The notes beneath the pieces are model-generated. The model made no database searches. It was not told the DNA's origin and saw only the letters and a program-made list of their open reading frames with translations. DNA of 64,000 nucleotides from Mycobacterium innocens (GTDB lineage Bacteria > Actinomycetota > Actinomycetes > Mycobacteriales > Mycobacteriaceae): the NCBI RefSeq assembly GCF_900566055.1, contig NZ_UPHQ01000036.1:1-64000 (forward strand), written 5' to 3'. This document shows positions 38,029 to 46,726 of this stretch, piece after piece. The position numbers and the translations under genes are program-made. The stretch's first letter is position 1. Each line of letters starts with the position of its first letter.

Positions 38029-39167
38029 CCCGCCGACGGCGGGCGGGTCACCACGGTGGGGCGGAATCCGTATCGGGGACCGGCACCCGCCGACCCCCGG
38101 CTCGAACCGGCGATGGGCATGCCGCCGACCACGTTTCCGGATGACCCGACGTCCGCCGGTTCGATCACATCGTTGACGAACATCGACGTGCTGGTCGGGG
38201 TCGCCACCGGGCTGGCTCCGGCCCAGGTGGGTGGTACCGACAGTTTGCCGATGGTGCTGGCCTGGGCCAGACTCGCCGACACCGGCCCGCCTCCCACCAG
38301 TCCGGCCGCACCGGCCGCGGCCGCGGCAGCCTCCGGCGCGGCAGCCGCCGGGCCGATCAAACCCATCGTCTTTGCCGTCGACGCAAAGAAGCTGGCGATC
38401 CCGGCCCCGAAGAACGGCAACCCGGCGGTGTCATAGAGGAAGTTCGCAAACGGCGCCCACCACTCCAAGAACCGCTCGATCGGACCCGCTGTCGCTGAGA
38501 CGGCAGAGGCCAACGGTGAGGCGAGGCCTTCCAGCACGCCGGGCAGCTCAGAAAGCAAGCTCGACAGGGTGCTCTGCGTGGCACCGGCCGCGGTGGCGAC
38601 AGCACTGGTGACCGCTGCGGCCTGAGTGGCCGACGCGGCGGGACTGGTGGTCTGCGGCGGCGAAACGAACGGCGTTACCGCCGACGCGGTGGCCGAGGCA
38701 GCGGCGTAGGCGTACATGGCGGCGGCGTCTTGCGCCCACATCTGGCCGTATTGCGTCTCGGTGGCAGCGATCGCTGCGGTGTTCTGGCCGACGACGTTGG
38801 TCGAGATCAGCGTCGACAATTGAGCGCGGTTGGCCGCGATCTGCGGCGGCGGCACGACGGCGGCGAACGCGGTCTCATAGGCTGCGGCCGCCAAACGTGC
38901 TTTGCCGGCGGCTTGTTCAGCCGCCGCGGCGGTGGCACGCATCCATGCCACGTATGGCGCGACAGCAGCGGCCATTTTCACAGCCGAAGGGCCCACCCAT
39001 CCTTCGCTGTGCAGTGCGGTGATCACCGTCTGGTATTCATTGGCGGCCGAGGTCAACTCGGCGGCCAATCCGCTCCACGCCGATGCGGCGGCCACCATTG
39101 GTGCCGACCCGGGCCCGGAATACAGACGAATGGAGTTGATCTCCGGCGGTAACGCCCCGAAATCCAT
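38025..39167 (-). CDS. PPE family protein, SVP subgroup
   Basis: The 380-residue product starts [20 protein letters not shown], with the PPE signature at residues 7-9 and the WxG motif in [12 protein letters not shown]. The PPE domain covers about the first 175 residues (helical hairpin). The central part is Ala-rich. The SVP-subgroup motif [14 protein letters not shown] lies near residue 310, and the protein ends [19 protein letters not shown] proteins are ESX-secreted or outer-surface proteins that usually pair with a PE protein; none is encoded nearby. It shares its direction with the second PPE gene, 79 bases upstream. Confidence 0.9.
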   Translation of the reverse strand: MDFGALPPEINSIRLYSGPGSAPMVAAASAWSGLAAELTSAANEYQTVITALHSEGWVGPSAVKMAAAVAPYVAWMRATAAAAEQAAGKARLAAAAYETAFAAVVPPPQIAANRAQLSTLISTNVVGQNTAAIAATETQYGQMWAQDAAAMYAYAAASATASAVTPFVSPPQTTSPAASATQAAAVTSAVATAAGATQSTLSSLLSELPGVLEGLASPLASAVSATAGPIERFLEWWAPFANFLYDTAGLPFFGAGIASFFASTAKTMGLIGPAAAAPEAAAAAAGAAGLVGGGPVSASLAQASTIGKLSVPPTWAGASPVATPTSTSMFVNDVIEPADVGSSGNVVGGMPIAGSSRGSAGAGPRYGFRPTVVTRPPSAG

Positions 39168-39246
39168 CGTTATCAACACCTTACCTGGGTAGCTGCAACT
39201 GACATCTCTGTTCCTCCTCAATAGGGCAGTGGCTCAGGGGTTTCCG

Positions 39247-40314
39247 CTATCCGGCGGCCGGTGGGCGGGACATCACCGTCAGGCGTATCCCGTATCGGCG
39301 CCGGGCGAAGGTCGCGCCCCGTCGGTCGTTTTCCGTCGGCGTATTCGGGAATAGGCCCCGGGGCGCATTCGAACGGCCGACGGTGCTGACCGTGTGCGAA
39401 ATCTCGGCGGCCCCGGCCTTTGCCGGATTCGGCGACGTTGCCCAACTGGGCGGCACCGACAGCGAGCCCAACCTGTCCGCCTGGCCGAGCACGGCGGACA
39501 CCGGTCGGGCGGCGGCCAGCTGCGAGGGCGTCAAAGCCGACGCCGGCGCGGCTCCGCCGGCGATCGGCATTGTGGCGGAGGCGGATTCGGGAATGAGCTG
39601 CTGGGCGAACAAAGTGACCAGCTGAACGATCCCGGCCCCGAAATAGGTCAACCCCCAGGTGTTGATCAACGCGTTCCAGTCCTGTGTCGGGATGATGGGG
39701 AACCAGGGTCGCTTCAGCGCTGAAAGGCCTTGCTGGGCTGCGGCTTTGCCGACCGACAGGGCCTGCTCGGCCAGCCCGCCCGGGCTGCTGGTGTTTGGCG
39801 GGGCAGTAAAGGGCGTTAACACCGAAGCGGTTGCCGAGGAGCTGGCGTAGGCGTACATCGCGGTGGCGTCTTGGGCCCAGAACTCGGCGTATTCCGCCTC
39901 GGTGGCCGCGATCAAGGGCGTGTTCTGGCCGAAGAAGTTGGTGGCGACCAGCACCATCAACCGAACTCGGTTGGCGGCGATCAACGGTGGGGGCACCGTC
40001 ATGGCGAAAGCGGTTTCGTAGGCGGCGGCGGCCGCCCGGGCTTGGATGCCCGCCTGCTCGGCACGTGCCGCCGTCGCGCATAACCAGGTCAGGTACGGGG
40101 TGACCGCGGCCAGCATGGCGGCCGATGCCGGACCCAACCACTGCAAGCTCGTCAATTCCGCGATGACGGTGCGGTAGCCACTGGCCGCCGCGCCGATATC
40201 TGCTGCCAGCGCGTCCCAGGCTCCCGCAGCGGCGATCAGCGGGCCCGAGCCCGGACCGATATACATGCGGCCGGAGTTGATTTCCGGCGGCAATGCGCCG
40301 AAGTCGATGAGCAT
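39247..40314 (-). CDS. PPE family protein, SVP subgroup (second copy)
   Basis: The 355-residue product starts [20 protein letters not shown], with the WxG motif in SLQWLGPASAAM, EFWAQDATAMYAYASSSATA in the PPE domain and the SVP motif GSLSVPPSWATSP. The end, GIRLTVMSRPPAAG, mirrors that of the neighbouring PPE protein, so the pair probably arose by an old duplication. ATG 40314 is chosen over an upstream start at 40380, since PPE proteins begin within a few residues of the GALPPE motif. Confidence 0.9.
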   Translation of the reverse strand: MLIDFGALPPEINSGRMYIGPGSGPLIAAAGAWDALAADIGAAASGYRTVIAELTSLQWLGPASAAMLAAVTPYLTWLCATAARAEQAGIQARAAAAAYETAFAMTVPPPLIAANRVRLMVLVATNFFGQNTPLIAATEAEYAEFWAQDATAMYAYASSSATASVLTPFTAPPNTSSPGGLAEQALSVGKAAAQQGLSALKRPWFPIIPTQDWNALINTWGLTYFGAGIVQLVTLFAQQLIPESASATMPIAGGAAPASALTPSQLAAARPVSAVLGQADRLGSLSVPPSWATSPNPAKAGAAEISHTVSTVGRSNAPRGLFPNTPTENDRRGATFARRRYGIRLTVMSRPPAAG

Positions 40315-40380
40315 TGGCACTGGTGGGACGGGCGCAACGCCGATGGTATCGCCCCCTGACGGGTGGATCTCAAGACCCAT

Positions 40381-40517
40381 CGACCCTCCTGGACAGCGGT
40401 AAAGTCAGCTTGCTGCGACATCGCCGTCGTCAGGATCAGCGGGAATACCCGGTCACCACGCAATAGCAAACATATCCTACTGCAAATATACACTATAGAA
40501 ATAAGTGTAACGGTTAA
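40381..40517. other. AT-rich gap between the PPE pair and the permease gene
   Basis: Between about 40445 and 40515 the composition drops sharply in GC compared with the ~65 percent around it (runs such as AAATATACACTATAGAAATA). It lies upstream of the PPE genes and downstream of the permease gene, all reading left, so it probably contains the PPE promoter. No small gene is apparent. Confidence 0.4.
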
Positions 40518-42176
40518 CTACTGCACCGCCGCTCCCAGCACATGCTCGGCTCGCTTGTCGGTGGAGACGCACAACGAGCAGACGTGTGCGGTGTGTGCAT
40601 GACAGGCCAGCATGTCGGGCCGCTCGAAATCATGACGGCAGACATGACAGTTCAGTTGCTCGGCCGAGGGGTTGCCGTGTTCGTCGTACATGGGCAGGTC
40701 GATGCCGTCGTGCCCGCGCCGAAGGTAGTACTTGCCGCGAGTGGCGATCGCCAGGACCGGTGGCATCACCACCGCGATAACGATTGCGACCAGCGGTGAA
40801 TACGGCCGCAGCGTCTCGCCGAGGCCGCCGAAGAACGCGACGATCGAGAGCCCTGCAGCCAACAGCAATGAGCCGAAGCCGACCGGGTTGATGGCATACA
40901 ACATGCCGCGGCGGAATTCCGGGGTCTTCGGCGACAGCCGCAGCAGGTATTTGTTGACGACGATGTCGGAAGCCACGGTCACCACCCATGCCATGCCGCA
41001 GTTGGCGTAGCACCCGAGGATCGCGTTGAGGAAGTCGAACATGTTGGCTTCCATCAGGATTAACGCGATTGCGAGATTGACGGCCAGGAACGCGATGCGG
41101 CCGGGGTAATGCTTGGTCACGCGGGTAAACGAATTGGTCCATGCCAGCGAGCCCGAATAGGCGTTGGTTACGTTGATCTTGACCTGACTGAGGACCACCA
41201 AGATCACGGCGAGCGTCAGCGCCAGCCAGCCCGGCATGGCATTGCGGTAAATCTGCATGAATTGGTGCACAGGAAGATTGGCGATCGCCGCGGCGCCGGC
41301 GATGTGGGAGATCAGATACACCGCCAGGAACAACCCGATGATTTGCTTGAGCGCACCGAAGACGACCCAGCCGGGCCCGGCCAGCAGCGTCCAGGTCCAC
41401 CAGCTGCGGGAGTTTTCCGGCGTCCGTGGCGGCATGAAGCGCAGGTAGTCGATCTGTTCGGCGATCTGGGCGATCAGCGACAGGCATACGCCTGCTGCCA
41501 AGAGGGCGGAGCCGATGGTGACGCCGCCGCCACCGTCCTTGCCGGTGTAGGAGAAGAACTCTCCGATGGATTCCGGGTGGCTGACGACCAGGTAGCCGAA
41601 CGGGGCCACCATCAGCAGCAGCCACAGCGGGGTGGTCCAAAGTTGTAGCTGTGAAAGGACTTTCATGCCGTACATCACCAGCGGGAAGATCAGCAGCGTC
41701 GAGCAGGCGTAACCCAGCCACAGTGGTACATGCAGGCCCAGATTGAGGCCTTGCGCCATGATCGAGCCCTCGAGCGCAAAGAAGATGAACGTGAAGGTGG
41801 CAAAGATCACGTTGGTGACCACCGACCCGTAGTAGCCGAAACCGCTACCGCGGGTGATCAGATCCAAATCGATGTTGTAGCGCGCCGCGTAGTAGGCCAG
41901 CGGCAGCCCGGTGGTGAAGACCACGACGGCGAAAATCCCTATGCCCCACAGCGCGTTCGCGGTACCCCAGGTGATGCCGACATTCGCGCCGATCGCGAAG
42001 TCGGCCAGGTAGGCGATTCCGCCGAGGGCCGAGATTCCCACCACCGCCGGCGACCACCGTCGGTAGCCGCGCGGGGCGAAGCGCAGTGTGTAATCTTCGA
42101 GCGTCTCCCCGGTGGCCGTGACGTGATCGAAGTCGCTTGGCGCCGTTGGCTTGACGTCCATATCGGTGCCCGACAT
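40518..42176 (-). CDS. NCS1-type purine/cytosine permease with C-terminal zinc-ribbon-like tail
   Basis: The 552-residue membrane protein has about 12 hydrophobic segments and the NCS1 layout: RGYRRWSPAVVGISALGGIA at the start, DLDLITRGSGFGYYGSVVTN, and INVTNAYSGSLAWTNSFTRV. It should import a nucleobase, hydantoin or related compound with a cation. Unusually, the last ~45 residues are soluble and Cys/His-rich: CHVC at about 510-513, ACHAH at 524-528 and CSLC at 533-536. These could bind zinc or another metal. ATG 42176 is preferred over the TTG one codon before. The 268 bases upstream hold no gene. Confidence 0.85.
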   Translation of the reverse strand: MSGTDMDVKPTAPSDFDHVTATGETLEDYTLRFAPRGYRRWSPAVVGISALGGIAYLADFAIGANVGITWGTANALWGIGIFAVVVFTTGLPLAYYAARYNIDLDLITRGSGFGYYGSVVTNVIFATFTFIFFALEGSIMAQGLNLGLHVPLWLGYACSTLLIFPLVMYGMKVLSQLQLWTTPLWLLLMVAPFGYLVVSHPESIGEFFSYTGKDGGGGVTIGSALLAAGVCLSLIAQIAEQIDYLRFMPPRTPENSRSWWTWTLLAGPGWVVFGALKQIIGLFLAVYLISHIAGAAAIANLPVHQFMQIYRNAMPGWLALTLAVILVVLSQVKINVTNAYSGSLAWTNSFTRVTKHYPGRIAFLAVNLAIALILMEANMFDFLNAILGCYANCGMAWVVTVASDIVVNKYLLRLSPKTPEFRRGMLYAINPVGFGSLLLAAGLSIVAFFGGLGETLRPYSPLVAIVIAVVMPPVLAIATRGKYYLRRGHDGIDLPMYDEHGNPSAEQLNCHVCRHDFERPDMLACHAHTAHVCSLCVSTDKRAEHVLGAAVQ

Positions 42177-42444
42177 CAACTCTCCTCAGCGCATTCGCCG
42201 GTCAATGGCAATCAGATTCCATGGTGTGCCCACGCACTTGCCTTCGTGGAAAGTGTGCAAGTGAACTCGTGCGTCTACGCGTTCGGTGAACGTCGTTGCG
42301 GTCCGGCGTGATCGTAACCCCGGGTTTCGACAGCGTGCCAGCTGAAAGCGCTCCGGCACAGCGATACCCAAGCGGTTGCTCAGTTGTCTCACAAGGTGCA
42401 CCCGTACCGGCCTGGCGGTTGCGGTCGGTGACCCGGCCGCCGAG

Positions 42445-43101
42445 TCAGATCTTGCCCACGACGAAATTGGCTGCTTGGTTGGTCAGTCCCGGCACGTAGC
42501 CGGTGTGGGCCTTCCACTGGTTGCCATCGGAGCAGACGGGGTCGCCCTCGTTGCACAGGTTGAGGATTTTGCCCTCGAAATGCGGGCTCAGGGCGCTCAT
42601 GAGCCCGCCCGCGCGGCCGGACGGGTTTCCGAAGAGGGTGACCGCGGCGACGTGATCTGCCGCTTCGGTCGGTAGTGGCTGAGTAAAGCCCAAGGCGGCC
42701 AGTGGAGCGGCGGTGACGATGTCGATGACCGCCGCGCCCTGGGAGTACCCGCCGAGCACCAGTTTGGTGTTCGGGCACGCGTTCGCCATCTGCTGCACAT
42801 GGTCGCTGGCGTCGTTGGCACCGTCCGCGGCCGCCAGGAAGTCCTTATTGGCGGGGTAATTCACCCCGTATGCCCCGATGTTCCTGCCGGTCTGCTGGCG
42901 CAGTGAGGCGACCATGGCGTTGCCCACCCGGCCCAGGCCGGGCGGCTCGCCGGTTCCCCGGGCGAACACCACCTCGACGTCCGGGCAGGACGCGGAAGCC
43001 CTGGGTGGCAGTGGCCATGCAAGTGACAACGCGGCCGCCGCGAGTGCGGCGGCCGCCAGGCGGGTGATGAGTCTTGCTCTGCCCGTGGGGATAAGCCGCA
43101 T
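42445..43101 (-). CDS. cut4: Cutinase-family esterase (Cut4/Culp-like)
   Basis: The 218-residue secreted protein has an N-terminal signal (LAAAALAAAALSLAWPLPPRASA). Cutinase motifs are ASCPDVEVVFARGTGEPPG, the nucleophile Ser120 in [12 protein letters not shown], Asp187 in NEGDPVC and His199 in WKAHTGYVPG. The triad is complete, so it is probably an active lipase/esterase on the cell surface or outside the cell. It corresponds by position to Rv3452. A second cutinase gene lies 40 bases upstream. Confidence 0.88.
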   Translation of the reverse strand: MRLIPTGRARLITRLAAAALAAAALSLAWPLPPRASASCPDVEVVFARGTGEPPGLGRVGNAMVASLRQQTGRNIGAYGVNYPANKDFLAAADGANDASDHVQQMANACPNTKLVLGGYSQGAAVIDIVTAAPLAALGFTQPLPTEAADHVAAVTLFGNPSGRAGGLMSALSPHFEGKILNLCNEGDPVCSDGNQWKAHTGYVPGLTNQAANFVVGKI

Positions 43102-43141
43102 GACGCGATCTTACGGGCTTATTGCACATGCGTTGATGGTG

Positions 43142-43945
43142 TCAGTGAACCTGCACCACCGACCCGGGCGCTCCCACCACCGATCCCGGCGACCCGGCCG
43201 GAGGTCCGGGCGCCTGCGGAGCCGGGCCGGGCGCCTGCGGGACCGGGCCGGGCAACTGCAATACAGGTGGCGTGGAGGCGGCCGCGAGCTTGGTCGCCAC
43301 AAAGCTCGCCGCCTGGGTGGTATAGGTGGGGACGTAGCCGTCGGTGTGGTCGCCCCACTCGTTGCCCGGACCCGCATGACAGATCGGGTCGCCGGGATTG
43401 CACAGGTCGATCGCCTTGGAACCCAACAACGCACTCTGGGTCGCCAACGACCCGCCGGAGCGGTTGGCCACGTTGCCGAAGACGGCGACGGCCGCGATGT
43501 TGTCGGCGTATTCGGCGGGCAGCGGGCTGCCGAAACTGATGCCCGCCAACGGAACTCCCGCCACGATGTCGATCACGTCGGCGCCCTGGGAGTAACCGCC
43601 GAGAACCAGCTTGGTGTTCGGGCATGACGCGGCCATGGACTTGATGTGTGCGATGGCGTCGTTGGCGCCGTCACCGGTATGCAGTTGAAGGCGGCTGGCG
43701 GCATAGTTCACCGCGTACACGCCGATGTTCTTGCCGGTTTGCTGGCGCAGCGAGTCGACGAATGCTTCGCCGACCCGGCCGATGCCGGGCGGTTCGCTGG
43801 TACCGCGGGCGAAGATGACCTCCGCGTCCGGGCAGTCGGTGGCGGCGGCCGACGGGATCGCGGTCGGAACGGCGGACGGGGCGAGGACCATGCCGGCGGC
43901 CGCGGCGAAAGCGCCGGCCAGCAGGCCCATGGGGTGCGTGTTCAC
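43142..43945 (-). CDS. cut3: Cutinase-family esterase (Cut3/Culp-like) with Pro-rich tail
   Basis: The 267-residue secreted cutinase corresponds to Rv3451. The signal peptide covers about residues 1-36. Ser119 in [12 protein letters not shown], Asp186 in NPGDPIC and His200 in [10 protein letters not shown] form the triad. A proline-rich repeat tail ([17 protein letters not shown], about residues 228-260) follows and may attach to or span the cell wall. It is divergent from eccB4 with 120 bases between; that gap should hold both promoters. Confidence 0.88.
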   Translation of the reverse strand: MNTHPMGLLAGAFAAAAGMVLAPSAVPTAIPSAAATDCPDAEVIFARGTSEPPGIGRVGEAFVDSLRQQTGKNIGVYAVNYAASRLQLHTGDGANDAIAHIKSMAASCPNTKLVLGGYSQGADVIDIVAGVPLAGISFGSPLPAEYADNIAAVAVFGNVANRSGGSLATQSALLGSKAIDLCNPGDPICHAGPGNEWGDHTDGYVPTYTTQAASFVATKLAAASTPPVLQLPGPVPQAPGPAPQAPGPPAGSPGSVVGAPGSVVQVH

Positions 43946-44065
43946 GCCGAAATTTTACCCGCTGCCGACCGCTACAAAACCTGCGACAAACTCCGGGCTG
44001 TGGATGAGTGACTGAAGAAGCTCCTGCTCAGGGCCTACTGTCTGGGCATGGACGGTGGGGAGTAA

Positions 44066-45466
44066 ATGCCCGGCCAATCGAGCGCAGGGCGGCACGTCAA
44101 TGCCTACCGCTTTCTGCTCCGACGCCTCGAGTGTGTGTTGCTGCATCGGGATGGTGATCGGGCACTGCGGGCACCCGCGCTGGCGTTGGCGGTCGGCTGC
44201 GTGCTGGCGACCGCCGCGGCGGCGGCCTGCGCGATGGGCGCCGTGGTGCAGCCGCAGCCGGGCCTCGGTGACGCGCACATCGTGATGGGCCGCGACACCG
44301 GGGCGCTGTACGTGCGAGTGGGCGATACCTGGCATCCGGTGCTGAACTTGGCCTCGGCACGGTTGATCGCGGCGTCGGACGTCAACCCCCGGCGGGTGCC
44401 TGAGGCCGACTTGCGTCACACCAAACGCGGCCCGCTGCTGGGCATTCCGGGCGCACCACAGCTGATCGGCCCGTCGCTGGCCGCCGCCGAGTCGAGGTGG
44501 ACCGTCTGCGACACCGATCGGGGAGCGGCGACCACGGTGCTGGTCGGTCCTGTTGCCGAGACGTCGGTTCGCCGGCTGGCCGCTGAGCAGACGCTGTTGG
44601 TCACCGTCGGGTCCGGTGCACCGGCATATCTGCTGTACCACGGACGGCGGGCCGTGGTGGATCTTGCCGATTCCGCGGTGCTGCGGGCGCTGCGGCTGGA
44701 GGGCCGGGCTCCGCAGGTCGTCTCGCAGTCTTTGCTCAGCGCCGTGCCGGAGGTCCCACCGATCACGGCTCCGCCGATCAGCCACGCGGGCGAGCCGAGT
44801 ACGGCCGGAGTGCCGGGATTTCCCGTCGGCGCTGTGCTGAGCCTCACACGCGACGAGAACGAGGAGTTCTACGTGGTGCTGAAAACCGGTGTCCAACGGA
44901 TCGGCCGGGTCGCCGCGGACCTGCTGCGGTTCAGCGACTCGCAAGGCAACGTTCACGTCGTCGCCGTGGCACCCGATGCGATCCGCTCCGCTCCGATCGC
45001 AAACGTCCTGAAGCTGTCCACGTTCCCCGATGAGGTGGCAACGTCTGGTGACGACAGCGACACCACGGTGTGCGTGACGTGGCTGCCCGCGCAGTCAGGT
45101 CGACCCGACCTCGCGTTCCTGACCGGCAGCGGCCTGCCGTTGCCGGCTGCGGCAGCCCCGGTAACGCTGGCGCAAGCCGATGGCCGCGGGCCCGCACTGG
45201 ACGCGGTCTACCTGCCGCCGGGTCGCAGCGCCTACGCGGCTGCGCGGAGCTTGTCCGGCGCGGACATCCGGACGGTTTGGCGCTACCTGGTCACCGACAC
45301 GGGTGTGCGGTTCGCGATCCGTGACGACGAGGCTGCGCGTCACCTCGGGCTGTCGGCGCCGGTCCCGGCGCCGTGGCCGGTATTGGCGGCTCTGCCGCAG
45401 GGACCCGAACTCGGCAGGCAGCAGGCGTCAGTCGCCCATGACACCGTCTCGGCCGGACCGTCCTAG
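44066..45466 (+). CDS. eccB4: ESX-4 core component EccB4
   Basis: The 466-residue product corresponds to Rv3450c. It has a short cytoplasmic N-terminus (HVNAYRFLLRRLECVLLHRD), one membrane segment at about 37-57, and a large periplasmic part of R-repeats. Two cysteines, in ESRWTVCDTD and DTTVCVTW, probably form the central disulfide. EccB is part of the type VII secretion pore on the periplasmic side. It is intact. Its 3' end overlaps the convergent mycP4 3' end by 39 bases. Confidence 0.93.
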   Translation: MPGQSSAGRHVNAYRFLLRRLECVLLHRDGDRALRAPALALAVGCVLATAAAAACAMGAVVQPQPGLGDAHIVMGRDTGALYVRVGDTWHPVLNLASARLIAASDVNPRRVPEADLRHTKRGPLLGIPGAPQLIGPSLAAAESRWTVCDTDRGAATTVLVGPVAETSVRRLAAEQTLLVTVGSGAPAYLLYHGRRAVVDLADSAVLRALRLEGRAPQVVSQSLLSAVPEVPPITAPPISHAGEPSTAGVPGFPVGAVLSLTRDENEEFYVVLKTGVQRIGRVAADLLRFSDSQGNVHVVAVAPDAIRSAPIANVLKLSTFPDEVATSGDDSDTTVCVTWLPAQSGRPDLAFLTGSGLPLPAAAAPVTLAQADGRGPALDAVYLPPGRSAYAAARSLSGADIRTVWRYLVTDTGVRFAIRDDEAARHLGLSAPVPAPWPVLAALPQGPELGRQQASVAHDTVSAGPS

Positions 45467-46726
45467 CCGAAGCCTGGTGGCTCCGAACGAGGCCAGAACC
45501 GCCACGAGCACCACCAGGCCGATGGCGGTCCCGCCCAGAGCCGCGTCACGGCTGCGGTGATCGGCAGGCACCGGCATCGTCGTGATCGGCGCGGCTGCAG
45601 CGTTGGGCTTGGCCGCGGGCACCGGCGGCGGGGAATCCGTGCTCAGCGCGGCCAGGGCGTCGATGGTGCCGTTGCCGACCTGGGGATTCCATCCGGCCGG
45701 TGGGTGATGGGCGGTCGAGGTGATCCGCTGCATCACCTGTCGGGCGGTCAACGCCGGAAATCGGGCGCGAATCAAGGCGGCCAGCCCGCTGACGACGGGT
45801 GCGGCAAAACTCGTGCCGGCCAGCGGCACCGAGCCATGTTGTCCGTCAAGGGCATTCACCACCCCGCCACCAACGGGGCTCAGCGAGGTCACGTCCTCGC
45901 CGGTGGCGGCGACGTCGACCCATGGCCCGGCAAGGGTGAACGACGACGGTGCACCGGCCGGGTTCACCGACCCGACGGTCAGTACGTAGTCGTCATACCA
46001 GGCCGGACTGACCGCGATCGTAACGGTGTCCCGGGATACGTCGGGCCGCTGGGCCGGACAGCGCGCGCCGCCGTCGGCGTTGCCGGCCGGGGCCACCACG
46101 ACGGCATTCTTGACGTCGACCGCATACGCCAGTGCGGCGCCCAGAGCGCGGTCGTCGAGTAAGGGTGCGGCCGGGACGCAGGCCACCGACGAGATGTTGA
46201 TCACCGACGCGCCGAGATCGGCTGCGGTGCGGACGGCTTGCGCCATCGTGTCGACGTCACCGACGCCGGTGCCGGAGCGGCCGGCGACCGGAGCGAATTT
46301 GGCGCTGGACTGCCGGATGCTGATCACGGTGACCTCGGGTGCTACCCCGCTGAACCCGTCTGCGCTGGAATCCGTTGTGGCGGCTATGATTCCGGCGACG
46401 AGGTGCGGCAGTCGTCGGTGCCGGGCTACGCCGGTGTCGATGACGGCGACCCGCTGGCCGGCCCCCCTGGTGAACTGCCAGAGCTGCGGCAGCTCGAGAT
46501 CCGCGAGTTGTGCGGCGGCGCCGTCCCGACCGGGCACTGCCGTGGCCGCGGTGCAGACCTCGCGTTGCACGGTGGGTTGTGGCGGGGCCGGTGATGCCGC
46601 CGCGGGCAGCCACCTTTCGTCCACCCGCGGCGGCGACACCGCATGCGCCGACGGCGTTACGCACAACGGCGCCGTGGTCAGCGCTGCCACCAGCAGATGG
46701 GCGACCCGCACCGTCACGGTGTTCAT
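45428..46726 (-). CDS. mycP4: ESX-4 mycosin MycP4, catalytic-His segment deleted
   Basis: The 432-residue subtilisin-like membrane protease corresponds to Rv3449 (about 455 residues). It has a signal peptide, Asp97 in VAVIDTGVARH, the oxyanion Asn216 in VVAPAGNADGG, Ser306 in PLAGTSFAAPVVSG, and a C-terminal membrane anchor. The block that should contain the catalytic His (GGDY...DCDAHGT) is absent: RRLPHLV runs directly into AGIIAAT near residue 110. The frame is kept. His103 and His108 lie beside the junction but in the wrong context. The protein can probably be made yet should lack protease activity. It overlaps eccD4 by 4 bases. Confidence 0.9.
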   Translation of the reverse strand: MNTVTVRVAHLLVAALTTAPLCVTPSAHAVSPPRVDERWLPAAASPAPPQPTVQREVCTAATAVPGRDGAAAQLADLELPQLWQFTRGAGQRVAVIDTGVARHRRLPHLVAGIIAATTDSSADGFSGVAPEVTVISIRQSSAKFAPVAGRSGTGVGDVDTMAQAVRTAADLGASVINISSVACVPAAPLLDDRALGAALAYAVDVKNAVVVAPAGNADGGARCPAQRPDVSRDTVTIAVSPAWYDDYVLTVGSVNPAGAPSSFTLAGPWVDVAATGEDVTSLSPVGGGVVNALDGQHGSVPLAGTSFAAPVVSGLAALIRARFPALTARQVMQRITSTAHHPPAGWNPQVGNGTIDALAALSTDSPPPVPAAKPNAAAAPITTMPVPADHRSRDAALGGTAIGLVVLVAVLASFGATRLRLGRSGRDGVMGD

